Below, one piece after another: positions 43,920 to 51,352 of a DNA stretch of 64,000 nt. Source of the stretch: Bacteroidales bacterium (lineage in GTDB: Bacteria > Bacteroidota > Bacteroidia > Bacteroidales > Muribaculaceae); NCBI GenBank assembly GCA_003150235.1, contig QAMW01000034.1, positions 1 through 64,000 of the forward strand, in the 5' to 3' direction. Position 1 is the first letter of the stretch; each line of letters opens with the position of its first letter. The notes beneath the pieces were generated by a model that saw only the letters and a program-made list of their open reading frames with translations, was not told the DNA's origin and did no database searches. Position numbers and translations under genes: made by a program.

Positions 43920-45566
43920 ATGAATGTCATCCGTCACTTTGTCGCCATGCTTATTCTTGGGACGACAGCCTTTTCACCCGCTCACGAAAAGATTCCGTCG
44001 CCGGTGAAAGATGACAATAACGTAATCGACAATACGCTCGACAGTCTTAACAAGGCGCGCACCGCCCGACCTGTCGCCGGATCAACGCGCAAAGGCGACA
44101 ATCCGGTACTGTTTCTCGTCGGCAACTCCACGATGCGTACAGGCACACTCGGCAACGGCTCCAACGGACAATGGGGCTGGGGATATTTTTTGCCCGAATA
44201 TTTCGATCCGGATAAGATAACCGTGGAAAACCATGCACTCGGAGGCATGAGCAGCCGTACATTTTACAACCGGCTATGGAGCGACGTGCTTGACGGAGTG
44301 CAGAAAGGCGACTGGGTAATAATCGAACTGGGACATAATGACAACGGGCCTTATGACAGCGGCCGTGCACGTGCCTCGATACCGGGTATCGGCGATGAAT
44401 CGCTTGCCGTCACCATCAAAGAAACCGGCGTAAGGGACACAGTCTATACCTATGGGGAATATATGCGACGCTATATAAAAGATGTAAAGTCGCGCGGTGC
44501 CTACCCTATTCTCTTTTCCCTGACACCGAGAAATGCATGGGTTGACACAGACAGCACCATAATCGCCCGTGTCGATTCCACCTACGGGCTGTGGGCGCGT
44601 CAGGTTGCGGAAAAAGAAGGTGTTCCGTTTGTGAACCTCAATGACATAACGGCAGCAAAGTTTGAGCGTTTCGGTAAAGAAAAGGTGAAGACTATGTTTT
44701 ATCTTGACCGTATCCATACATCGGAATTTGGCGCGAAGGTCAATGCACGATCGGCAGTTGAGGGTATCGCCGCACTTGACAACGTAGCGTTAAAAAATTA
44801 TCTTCTCCCGGAGCCTGTTGACACAATTACCGGAGCCTCGCGACGCAACGGGCAACCTATCCTTTTCACGATAGGTGACAGCACTGTCAAAAACGAAGAC
44901 AGTGATGAAGCCGGCATGTGGGGATGGGGAAGCGTGATCAATGAACTGTTTGACCACGACCGCATAAGTGTGGAGAATCATGCCATGGCGGGTAGAAGCG
45001 CCCGCACATTCCTTGACGAAGGGAGATGGGACAAGATTTATAACGCATTGCAGCCGGGCGATTTCGTGCTCATACAATTCGGGCACAACGACGGAGGCGA
45101 CATAAATACGGGCAAAGCGCGCGGAGAACTTCATGGTTCTGGCGATGAAAGCAAAGTGTTCAAGATGCCCTCGACCGGAAGAAATCAGGTTGTCTACACT
45201 TACGGCTGGTATCTGCGCAAATTCATAATGGATGCCAAAGAGAAAGGTGCCACACCGATTATTCTGAGCCATACCCCGCGCAACAAATGGCACGGCGACT
45301 CCATCGAGAGCAACGCATCGACATTCGGTCGATGGGCACGTGAGGCGGCAGAGAGAGGCGACGCCTGCTTCATCGACCTGAACAGCATATCGGGCAAAAA
45401 GCTGCAGGCACTCGGGAAAGAGAAGAGTGCGACATATTTCAAGAACGACCACTCCCACTCCTCGCTCGCCGGAGCACGGCTTAACGCCGAAAGCATAGCG
45501 GAAGGACTTCGCGAGACCGGCTGTACGCTGAAAGATTTTCTTAAAGAAAAGACACAACAACCATAA
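43920..45566 (+). CDS. Tandem SGNH rhamnogalacturonan acetylesterase (CE12 x2)
   Basis: A 548-aa exported protein (signal peptide ~1-22) with two consecutive CE12-type SGNH esterase domains. Domain 1 has 'LVGNSTMRTG' (G-N-S-T instead of the usual G-D-S-T), 'GGMSSRTF', 'IELGHND' and 'LDRIHTSEFGAKVN' (catalytic D/H region). Domain 2 has 'TIGDSTVKNE', 'AGRSARTF', 'IQFGHNDGG' and 'NDHSHSSLAGARLN'. CE12 enzymes remove acetyl groups from rhamnogalacturonan I. Its place inside the rhamnose operon fits deacetylation of pectin before rhamnose release. Confidence 0.88.
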   Translation: MNVIRHFVAMLILGTTAFSPAHEKIPSPVKDDNNVIDNTLDSLNKARTARPVAGSTRKGDNPVLFLVGNSTMRTGTLGNGSNGQWGWGYFLPEYFDPDKITVENHALGGMSSRTFYNRLWSDVLDGVQKGDWVIIELGHNDNGPYDSGRARASIPGIGDESLAVTIKETGVRDTVYTYGEYMRRYIKDVKSRGAYPILFSLTPRNAWVDTDSTIIARVDSTYGLWARQVAEKEGVPFVNLNDITAAKFERFGKEKVKTMFYLDRIHTSEFGAKVNARSAVEGIAALDNVALKNYLLPEPVDTITGASRRNGQPILFTIGDSTVKNEDSDEAGMWGWGSVINELFDHDRISVENHAMAGRSARTFLDEGRWDKIYNALQPGDFVLIQFGHNDGGDINTGKARGELHGSGDESKVFKMPSTGRNQVVYTYGWYLRKFIMDAKEKGATPIILSHTPRNKWHGDSIESNASTFGRWAREAAERGDACFIDLNSISGKKLQALGKEKSATYFKNDHSHSSLAGARLNAESIAEGLRETGCTLKDFLKEKTQQP

Positions 45567-45579
45567 TATCGATACCGCA

Positions 45580-47016
45580 ATGGAAAAGACTTATCATTTT
45601 GCAATAGACCTCGGCGCGACAAGCGGACGCACGATTCTCGCGACATTTGACGGAAAGAAGGTCGCTATGCAGGAAATATCACGCTTCAAGAATCCGATGA
45701 TTCCCATCAGCGGACACCTGTACTGGAATCTTCCGGGCATATACCACGAAATTTTACTCGGATTGAGAAAATGCAAGGATACACTTGAGGCTATATCGCC
45801 CATGGCAAAACTCGCGACAATAGGGATTGATACCTGGGGCTGCGACGTGGCTTTTTTCAACGCCGACGGGTCGCTTTCCGGTCTGCCACATTGCTATCGC
45901 GACAGCCACACGGAAGGTGCCGTGGAAAGATTCAGCAAAAAGGTTTCCAAAGAAAAGACCTATTCGCTCACCGGCATACAGTTTATGGATTTCAACACCC
46001 TGTTTCAGCTCGACACGATGATGGAAAACAATGCCGATGCAGTGAAAAAAGCTGACAAAATACTGTTTATCCCCGATGCCATCGCCTTCATGCTTACAGG
46101 AAATGCCGTAACTGAATACACTGTAGCATCCACCTCTCAGTTACTGAACCCGAATACAGGAAATCTTGACGAAGAGCTGCTTGCTGCCATAGGCATACCG
46201 CGAGAAAAATTCGGTAAAATCGTCAATCCCGGAACAGAAATAGGCGTATTATCGAAAGATGTGAGGTATTTTACAGGTCTTGGAGAAGTACCGGTAATCG
46301 CGGTAGCCGGACATGACACGGCTTCGGCTGTCATAGCTGTTCCCACCCCCGACACGGATTATGCCTATCTAAGCTGCGGCACATGGTCGTTGCTCGGCGT
46401 CGAATCGGAAAAACCCGTTATCACGGAAAAGAGTCGTCACTACAACTTTACCAACGAAGGCGGTATTGACGGCACGACGCGACTTCTCAAAAATATCTGC
46501 GGACTATGGCTATTTGAACGCTGCCGCGAGGAATTCAAAGACGCGCCCGATGACGTTGCCGCGCTTTCCGCACTATATCTAACTTCGCAATGTGACAGCA
46601 TCATTAATCCCGATGACCCGTCATTTGCCCATCCCGACGTGATGACCCGCGCCATCAACTCATATTGCGCGCAGACTCGACAAGACATCCCCGAGAATCC
46701 TGCCGACTATATACGCGTGATATTTCGCAGTCTGGCGAAACGCTACAACGAAGTGCTCGGAATGTTGCGCGAGATAGCCCCCGTCAAAATTGACCGTCTC
46801 CACGTGATAGGCGGCGGCTCATATAACCAATACCTCATGCAACTCACAGCCGATGAAACCGGTATTCCGGTAGTGGCGGGGCCGGGCGAGTGTACGGCAC
46901 TGGGCAATATTCTCGTACAGCTAAGAGCCTGCGGCAGAGTCGGCGACCTCGAGGAAATGCGAAAAGTAGCAATCAACTCAACCGAAACAAAAAGTTATTT
47001 ACCAAACCAATCATAA
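45580..47016 (+). CDS. rhaB: Rhamnulokinase
   Basis: A 478-aa FGGY-family carbohydrate kinase that phosphorylates L-rhamnulose to L-rhamnulose 1-phosphate. It opens 'FAIDLGATSGRTILATFDG', followed by 'GIDTWGCDVAFFNADG' (catalytic-Asp region), 'AVAGHDTASAVIAVP' and 'LHVIGGGSYNQYLMQLTADETGIPVVAGPGECTALGNI', the ATP-binding C-terminal signature. Context between CE12/rhaM and rhaA confirms the sugar. Confidence 0.96.
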   Translation: MEKTYHFAIDLGATSGRTILATFDGKKVAMQEISRFKNPMIPISGHLYWNLPGIYHEILLGLRKCKDTLEAISPMAKLATIGIDTWGCDVAFFNADGSLSGLPHCYRDSHTEGAVERFSKKVSKEKTYSLTGIQFMDFNTLFQLDTMMENNADAVKKADKILFIPDAIAFMLTGNAVTEYTVASTSQLLNPNTGNLDEELLAAIGIPREKFGKIVNPGTEIGVLSKDVRYFTGLGEVPVIAVAGHDTASAVIAVPTPDTDYAYLSCGTWSLLGVESEKPVITEKSRHYNFTNEGGIDGTTRLLKNICGLWLFERCREEFKDAPDDVAALSALYLTSQCDSIINPDDPSFAHPDVMTRAINSYCAQTRQDIPENPADYIRVIFRSLAKRYNEVLGMLREIAPVKIDRLHVIGGGSYNQYLMQLTADETGIPVVAGPGECTALGNILVQLRACGRVGDLEEMRKVAINSTETKSYLPNQS

Positions 47017-47023
47017 TATTATC

Positions 47024-48277
47024 ATGAAAGAAGAAACTATCAAGAAGGCGTATGAAATAGCCCGCGAACGCTATGCCGCCATCGGTGTCGATACCGATAA
47101 AGTACTTGCACAGATGCAGGATTTCCATCTCAGCATACATTGCTGGCAGGCAGATGATGTCGCCGGATTTGAAAATCAAGGAGGCGAACTCACCGGCGGA
47201 ATCCAGGTAAACGGCAACTATCCCGGAAAGGCACGTAATATCGACGAACTGCGCGCCGACATTCTCTATGCCATGAGCCTTATACCCGGTAAGCACCGTC
47301 TGAACCTGCATGAAATCTACGGTGATTTCGGAGGCAAGTATGTGGACCGCGACCAGTGTACGGTAGAGCATTTCCAAAGCTGGATTGACTGGGCAAAAGC
47401 CAATGACATAAAACTGGACTTCAATTCCACCTCATTCTCTCATCCCAAGAGCGGCGACCTGAGTCTTGCCAACCCGGACAAGGCGATACGCGATTTCTGG
47501 ATTGAACACTCGAAGCGTTGCCGTGCCATTTCCCAGGCAATCGGCGAGGCACAGCAAGATCCCTGTATCATGAACACATGGGTACATGACGGGTCAAAGG
47601 ATTTGACCGTGAACCGTTACATGTACCGTGAGCTACTGAAAGACTCCCTCGACCAGATTTTCGAACACAAGTATGATTGGATGAAAGATTGCGTTGAGTC
47701 GAAAGTATTCGGCATCGGACTGGAAAGTTATACTGTCGGTTCAAATGACTTCTATACCGCCTACGCTGCTAAAAATGACATGATGATAACGCTCGACACC
47801 GGTCACTTCCACCCTACTGAAAGTGTCGCAGACAAGGTATCGGCAATGCTGCTCTTCGTGCCGGAACTTATGCTTCATGTATCGCGACCGGTACGCTGGG
47901 ATTCCGACCATGTGACAATCATGGATGACCCGACACTCGACCTTTTCAGCGAAATTGTACGTGCCGGCGCACTCAACCGTGTACATTACGGTCTCGACTA
48001 TTTCGACGGTACGCTTAACCGCATCGGTGCGTATGTAATCGGCAGCCGTGCCGCTCAGAAGAGTATGCTCCGCGCTCTCCTTGAACCGACAGAGGCTATC
48101 CGCAAACTCGAGCTTGACGACAAGAAATTCCAGCGTCTTGCCATGCTTGAAGAGTGCAAGGTGCTTCCCTGGAATGCAGTATATGATATGTTCTGCCTGC
48201 AAAACAATGTCCCAGTCGGAGAAAGCTATATAGCCGAAGTGGAGAAATACGAAACGGATGTAACATCAAAACGCTGA
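47024..48277 (+). CDS. rhaA: L-rhamnose isomerase
   Basis: A 417-aa metal-dependent (Mn/Zn) isomerase converting L-rhamnose to L-rhamnulose. E. coli-type RhaA by length and motifs: 'LSIHCWQADDVAGFE', 'HRLNLHEIYGDFGGKYVDRD', 'KLDFNSTSFSHPK', 'NTWVHDGSKD', 'GLESYTVGSNDFY', 'TLDTGHFHPTE' and 'HVSRPVRWDSDHV'. It starts 7 bp after rhaB. The operon is then interrupted by a 0.5-kb four-helix-bundle unit before rhaT. Confidence 0.97.
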   Translation: MKEETIKKAYEIARERYAAIGVDTDKVLAQMQDFHLSIHCWQADDVAGFENQGGELTGGIQVNGNYPGKARNIDELRADILYAMSLIPGKHRLNLHEIYGDFGGKYVDRDQCTVEHFQSWIDWAKANDIKLDFNSTSFSHPKSGDLSLANPDKAIRDFWIEHSKRCRAISQAIGEAQQDPCIMNTWVHDGSKDLTVNRYMYRELLKDSLDQIFEHKYDWMKDCVESKVFGIGLESYTVGSNDFYTAYAAKNDMMITLDTGHFHPTESVADKVSAMLLFVPELMLHVSRPVRWDSDHVTIMDDPTLDLFSEIVRAGALNRVHYGLDYFDGTLNRIGAYVIGSRAAQKSMLRALLEPTEAIRKLELDDKKFQRLAMLEECKVLPWNAVYDMFCLQNNVPVGESYIAEVEKYETDVTSKR

Positions 48278-48316
48278 TTAGTATTTTAAATGTTTAAAAA
48301 GTTTATAGTTTATGGT

Positions 48317-48691
48317 TTAAGGTTTAGAGAATAGCTCTTTGGACATCGATCTACGGTATGCGCTAAGCTGCCTGGAGAGTTCCTCAAATAATGGTCGAAT
48401 TTCATCAACCTTATTCCGAGGGATCATTTCCAAATCGACAGCCAAAATAAGTTGACACATCGCCTCCATGAGAGAGCCGTAAGCAATCTCACAGAAATGG
48501 ATTTTCTCCTTCATGGAAAAACGACCGGTACCCTCTGCGATATTTGACGATACAGATATAGCTGCACGCCGAATTTGGTCAGACAAGCCATATTTTTCAT
48601 GAGGCGGAAACATTGAAGCGATTTTATAGACTTCCTTAACGATGCTTCTCGACTTTTGCCAAATAAGCAATCTCTCAAAACTAAACTCCAT
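48317..48691 (-). CDS. Four-helix bundle protein (S23/Avd-like, TIGR02436)
   Basis: A 124-aa basic helical protein if started at the ATG at 48691; an upstream in-frame TTG at 48733 is less likely. The pattern 'FERLLIWQKSRSIVKEVYKIASMFPPHEKYGLSDQIRRAAISVSSNIAEGTGR', then 'EKIHFCEIAYGSLMEAMCQLILAVDL', matches the four-helix bundle family named after ORFs in 23S rRNA intervening sequences, to which the Avd accessory protein of diversity-generating retroelements is related. No reverse transcriptase or variable repeat is nearby. The protein may bind nucleic acid. Codons near its C-terminus ('LFSKP*') come from the left heptamer array. Confidence 0.88.
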   Translation of the reverse strand: MEFSFERLLIWQKSRSIVKEVYKIASMFPPHEKYGLSDQIRRAAISVSSNIAEGTGRFSMKEKIHFCEIAYGSLMEAMCQLILAVDLEMIPRNKVDEIRPLFEELSRQLSAYRRSMSKELFSKP

Positions 48692-48703
48692 ATTGCTTTT
48701 TTG

Positions 48704-48733
48704 CGAATATAACGAATTCAATCGATTAACCAA
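48704..48733 (-). promoter_or_regulatory. Possible promoter of the four-helix bundle gene
   Basis: On the minus strand, TTG (48731-48733), a 19-nt spacer and TATATTCG (48704-48711, one mismatch to TAnnTTTG) lie inside the unit, giving the gene its own promoter. Confidence 0.4.
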
Positions 48734-48742
48734 TCCAATTAT

Positions 48743-48791
48743 CTAAACTTTAAACCCTAAACTCTAAACTCTAAACTCTAAACCCTAAACC
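48743..48791 (+). repeat. Seven tandem heptamers abutting rhaT
   Basis: Units from 48743: CTAAACT, TTAAACC, CTAAACT x3, CTAAACC x2. The array resembles plant-type telomere repeats by chance of composition. It occupies the whole ribosome-binding region of rhaT, leaving AA before the ATG. Confidence 0.9.
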
Positions 48792-48793
48792 AA

Positions 48794-49828
48794 ATGATAA
48801 TAATCGGACTGCTGATAATAGCTGTCGGTGCTTTTTGCCAGTCGAGCTGCTATGTTCCCATCAACAAGATAAAGTCATGGAGCTGGGAAAGCTACTGGAT
48901 TGTGCAGGGAGTGTTCGCATGGCTAATACTCCCCTTCCTGGGTGCGTTGCTTGCCGTACCGGAAGGACATTCACTCTGGGAACTGTTTGGCAAGACCCAA
49001 CCGCTCAACATCTGGATGACAATTTTCTTCGGCGCGCTTTGGGGTGTCGGCGGTTTGACGTTCGGATTGTCAATGCGCTATCTCGGAGTGGCGTTAGGCC
49101 AGTCAATCGCGCTCGGTACATGTGCCGCTCTCGGCACAGTGCTTGGTCCGGTAATCCTCAATATATTCTTTCCGGAAAATGACCCGTTGTCACAACTCAC
49201 TTTCTCCGTGATTCTCGGAATTGTGGTCACACTCATAGGAATCGCCATCATAGGTGTGGCTGGCTCAATGAAAGCGGCAACTCTGAGCGAGGAAGAGAAA
49301 AAGGCGGCTGTAAAGGATTTCAATTTTCCGAAAGGTATCGCGATAGCACTTGTGGCGGGATTCATGAGCGGATGCTTCAATGTAGGTCTCGAGTTTGGCA
49401 GCGACATAAATTTCGGCAATCTCACCCCCGATATCTACAAGACGTTGCCGGCAACATTACTTGTGACACTCGGAGGATTCGTCACAAATGCCGTGTACTG
49501 CTTCTACCAGAATCAGAAAAACAAGACATGGGGCGATTACGGAAAGACCGGTGTGCTTGCCAATAATCTGCTCTTCTGTTTGCTCGCGGGAGCGTTATGG
49601 TACAGCCAGTTTTTCGGTCTTGCTCTTGGAAAAGGATTCCTCACCGACTCCCCGACACTCATGACCCTCTCATTCTGTATCCTGATGGCATTGAATGTAG
49701 TATTCTCTAATGTATGGGGCATAATCCTGAAGGAATGGAAAGGATGCTCGTCCAAGACAATCGTGGTACTCGTGGTTGGAATCATGGTGCTTGTAGTGTC
49801 GTGCTTCCTCCCTCAACTTATCGGCTAA
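48794..49828 (+). CDS. rhaT: L-rhamnose/H+ symporter
   Basis: A 344-aa inner-membrane protein with ten predicted helices (drug/metabolite transporter fold). It opens 'IIGLLIIAVGAFCQSSCYVPINKIKSWSWESYWIVQGVFAW', a RhaT signature, and contains 'GALWGVGGLTFGLSMRYLGVALGQSIALGTCAALGTV' and 'GFMSGCFNVGLEFG'. It imports L-rhamnose for the isomerase/kinase/aldolase of the same operon. No Shine-Dalgarno is visible because tandem heptamers run up to the start codon. Confidence 0.95.
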   Translation: MIIIGLLIIAVGAFCQSSCYVPINKIKSWSWESYWIVQGVFAWLILPFLGALLAVPEGHSLWELFGKTQPLNIWMTIFFGALWGVGGLTFGLSMRYLGVALGQSIALGTCAALGTVLGPVILNIFFPENDPLSQLTFSVILGIVVTLIGIAIIGVAGSMKAATLSEEEKKAAVKDFNFPKGIAIALVAGFMSGCFNVGLEFGSDINFGNLTPDIYKTLPATLLVTLGGFVTNAVYCFYQNQKNKTWGDYGKTGVLANNLLFCLLAGALWYSQFFGLALGKGFLTDSPTLMTLSFCILMALNVVFSNVWGIILKEWKGCSSKTIVVLVVGIMVLVVSCFLPQLIG

Positions 49829-49856
49829 CAGTCTTAAATTGTATAATCAATAATTT

Positions 49857-50666
49857 ATGAGTTCTATATTAGACAATCGTCCCGCACTTGCCCGTGAAGT
49901 GGAGCAAGTAGCGGAAGTCGCAGGCTACCTTTGGCAGAAAGGGTGGGCAGAGCGCAACGGCGGAAATATAACGGTCAATATAACCGAACATGTCGACGAC
50001 GGCATCCGCCGGATGGCTCCCATAAGCCCGGTGTACCCCATCGGAGCCACGCTTTCCAATCTGAAGGGCTGCTATTTCTTCTGTAAAGGCACAAACAAGC
50101 GTATGCGTGACCTTGCCCGCTTCCCTATGGAAAACGGGTCAGTGATACGCATACTCGATGATTTCGCCTCCTACGTGATTATCGCCGACAATCCGGTAAA
50201 ACCGACCTCGGAACTACCCTCGCATCTCGCCGTGCACAATTATCTTATCGGCAAAGGATCGACTTATAAGGCATCGCTTCACACCCATCCGATTGAGCTT
50301 GTGGCAATGTCGCATTGCAAGAAATTCCTTGAGAAAGATGTGGCGACACGACTGCTGTGGAGTATGATTCCGGAAACAAAGGCATTCTGCCCGCGCGGAC
50401 TCGGCATTATCCCATATCGTCTGCCCGGCTCCAATGACCTCGCCGAGGCAACCATCCGCGAACTTGGCGACTACGACGTGACGCTTTGGGAGAAACATGG
50501 TGTATTTGCCGTTGAAAACGACATCATGCAGGCATTTGACCAGGTCGACGTGCTCAACAAATCGGCGTTGATATATATCGCCGCCAAAAACATGGGCTTT
50601 GAGCCTGACGGCATGACCGACGAACAGATGAAAGAAATGTCGGTAGCCTTCAATCTCCCCAAATAA
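49857..50666 (+). CDS. rhaD: Rhamnulose-1-phosphate aldolase
   Basis: A 269-aa class II (Zn) aldolase splitting L-rhamnulose 1-phosphate to DHAP and L-lactaldehyde. Visible are 'GWAERNGGNITVNITEH', 'LPSHLAVHNYLIGKGSTYKASLHTHPIELVAMSH' (Zn-binding His pair), 'ETKAFCPRGLGIIPYRLPGSNDLAEAT' and 'VTLWEKHGVFAV' with the third His. Last gene of the rhamnose operon; lactaldehyde reductase and a regulator are not in the window. Confidence 0.96.
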   Translation: MSSILDNRPALAREVEQVAEVAGYLWQKGWAERNGGNITVNITEHVDDGIRRMAPISPVYPIGATLSNLKGCYFFCKGTNKRMRDLARFPMENGSVIRILDDFASYVIIADNPVKPTSELPSHLAVHNYLIGKGSTYKASLHTHPIELVAMSHCKKFLEKDVATRLLWSMIPETKAFCPRGLGIIPYRLPGSNDLAEATIRELGDYDVTLWEKHGVFAVENDIMQAFDQVDVLNKSALIYIAAKNMGFEPDGMTDEQMKEMSVAFNLPK

Positions 50667-50686
50667 TATCCAGAACTACCACTTTC

Positions 50687-50727
50687 CGGGAGGGTGAATC
50701 GACATGATTCATCCTCCCGATATTTTT
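50687..50727 (+). terminator. Intrinsic terminator of the rhamnose operon
   Basis: A 14-bp stem (CGGGAGGGTGAATC/GATTCATCCTCCCG, one G-U) with a short loop is followed by ATATTTTTAT, 20 nt after the rhaD stop. Confidence 0.85.
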
Positions 50728-50800
50728 ATAGCCCTCGCGTATCTTAACAATCTTTAAGTGTATTTATGCTTGTTTTTAATATACTTAAATGAAAATTCAC

Positions 50801-50808
50801 TACTTTTG
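50801..50808 (+). promoter_or_regulatory. -7 box of the 50867-52662 gene pair
   Basis: TACTTTTG (TAnnTTTG) gives a 5' leader of about 50 nt before the ATG at 50867. Confidence 0.55.
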
Positions 50809-50866
50809 CACTATCCGGGTTGATATTAGCAGTCCCGGTTATATTATACATAATAAACCAACATTT

Positions 50867-51352
50867 ATGAAACATCCCACTCTTTATGCTTCCTTGCTGT
50901 TGATAGCCGGCTTGGCTATGCCTGCGACGGCGGCACGCTACCTTACGGTAAGCAGTCCGGGCATCGATGATGAAGTATTCGAAGTCACTGACGGTCTGGT
51001 GCTCGATTTCGCGACCAAGCCAGGGTTCATGGTTGTAAAAGGTGGCTCTGCCACCGAGTCAACTTTTGCAATCTCCGATGCCACAGTGTTGAATTTCAGC
51101 AACACAACGGGCGTGTCTGATATTTTTGCCTCCGATAAATCTGTTGCTCTGCGACAGAATCCGGTCGGAGACCTGCTTGAATTTACCGCCGCTCCTGAAA
51201 CGGAGTGCAAACTGAGTATTTACTCGCTGCACGGCACTACCCTGCTATCAGTCGACGACTGGCATGGTGAAAGCGTAGATGTCAGCTCTCTCACACCCGG
51301 ATTATACATTGTCAACTTTAACAACCAAAGCATTAAATTTTATAAACAATGA
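50867..51352 (+). CDS. Small secreted T9SS type A sorting-domain protein
   Basis: A 161-aa exported protein. The signal peptide ends near 'PATAA'; the longer in-frame start at 50789 precedes the promoter and is rejected. The body is a short beta-rich segment ('VTDGLVLDFATKPGFMVVKG', 'ISDATVLNFSN'). The C-terminal ~60 residues ('CKLSIYSLHGTTLLSVDDW', 'DVSSLTPGLYIVNFNNQSIKFYKQ') are a T9SS type A sorting domain. It overlaps the next gene by 4 bp (ATGA), so the two are coupled. Function unknown. Confidence 0.78.
   Translation: MKHPTLYASLLLIAGLAMPATAARYLTVSSPGIDDEVFEVTDGLVLDFATKPGFMVVKGGSATESTFAISDATVLNFSNTTGVSDIFASDKSVALRQNPVGDLLEFTAAPETECKLSIYSLHGTTLLSVDDWHGESVDVSSLTPGLYIVNFNNQSIKFYKQ

Larger units (their letters stand above)
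48301..48791. mobile_element. Heptamer-bounded four-helix-bundle unit (putative insertion)
   Basis: A 491-bp segment between rhaA and rhaT. The left edge has four heptamers GTTTANN (48301-48328). The right edge has seven heptamers of the complementary type, mostly CTAAACT/CTAAACC (48743-48791), ending 2 bp before the rhaT ATG. The edges are therefore imperfect terminal inverted arrays. The single gene inside runs antisense to the operon and its stop codon lies within the left array. Everything in the segment is either gene, short leader or repeat. The mobility claim is inference; no transposase is present. Confidence 0.5.

Noticed and set aside
44790..45560. A 256-codon minus-strand ORF opposite the CE12 esterase gene
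   Set aside because: The plus-strand frame encodes clear SGNH motifs; the reverse frame has no recognisable domain.
48743..48791. Telomere-like CTAAACCC repeats or a CRISPR array
   Set aside because: Units are 7 bp without spacers, so not CRISPR; a chromosomal bacterial context makes a telomere implausible. Kept as a tandem-repeat edge of the four-helix unit.
48301..48791. A diversity-generating retroelement (Avd-like protein present)
   Set aside because: No reverse transcriptase, template repeat or variable repeat is seen nearby; only the four-helix protein is shared with such systems.
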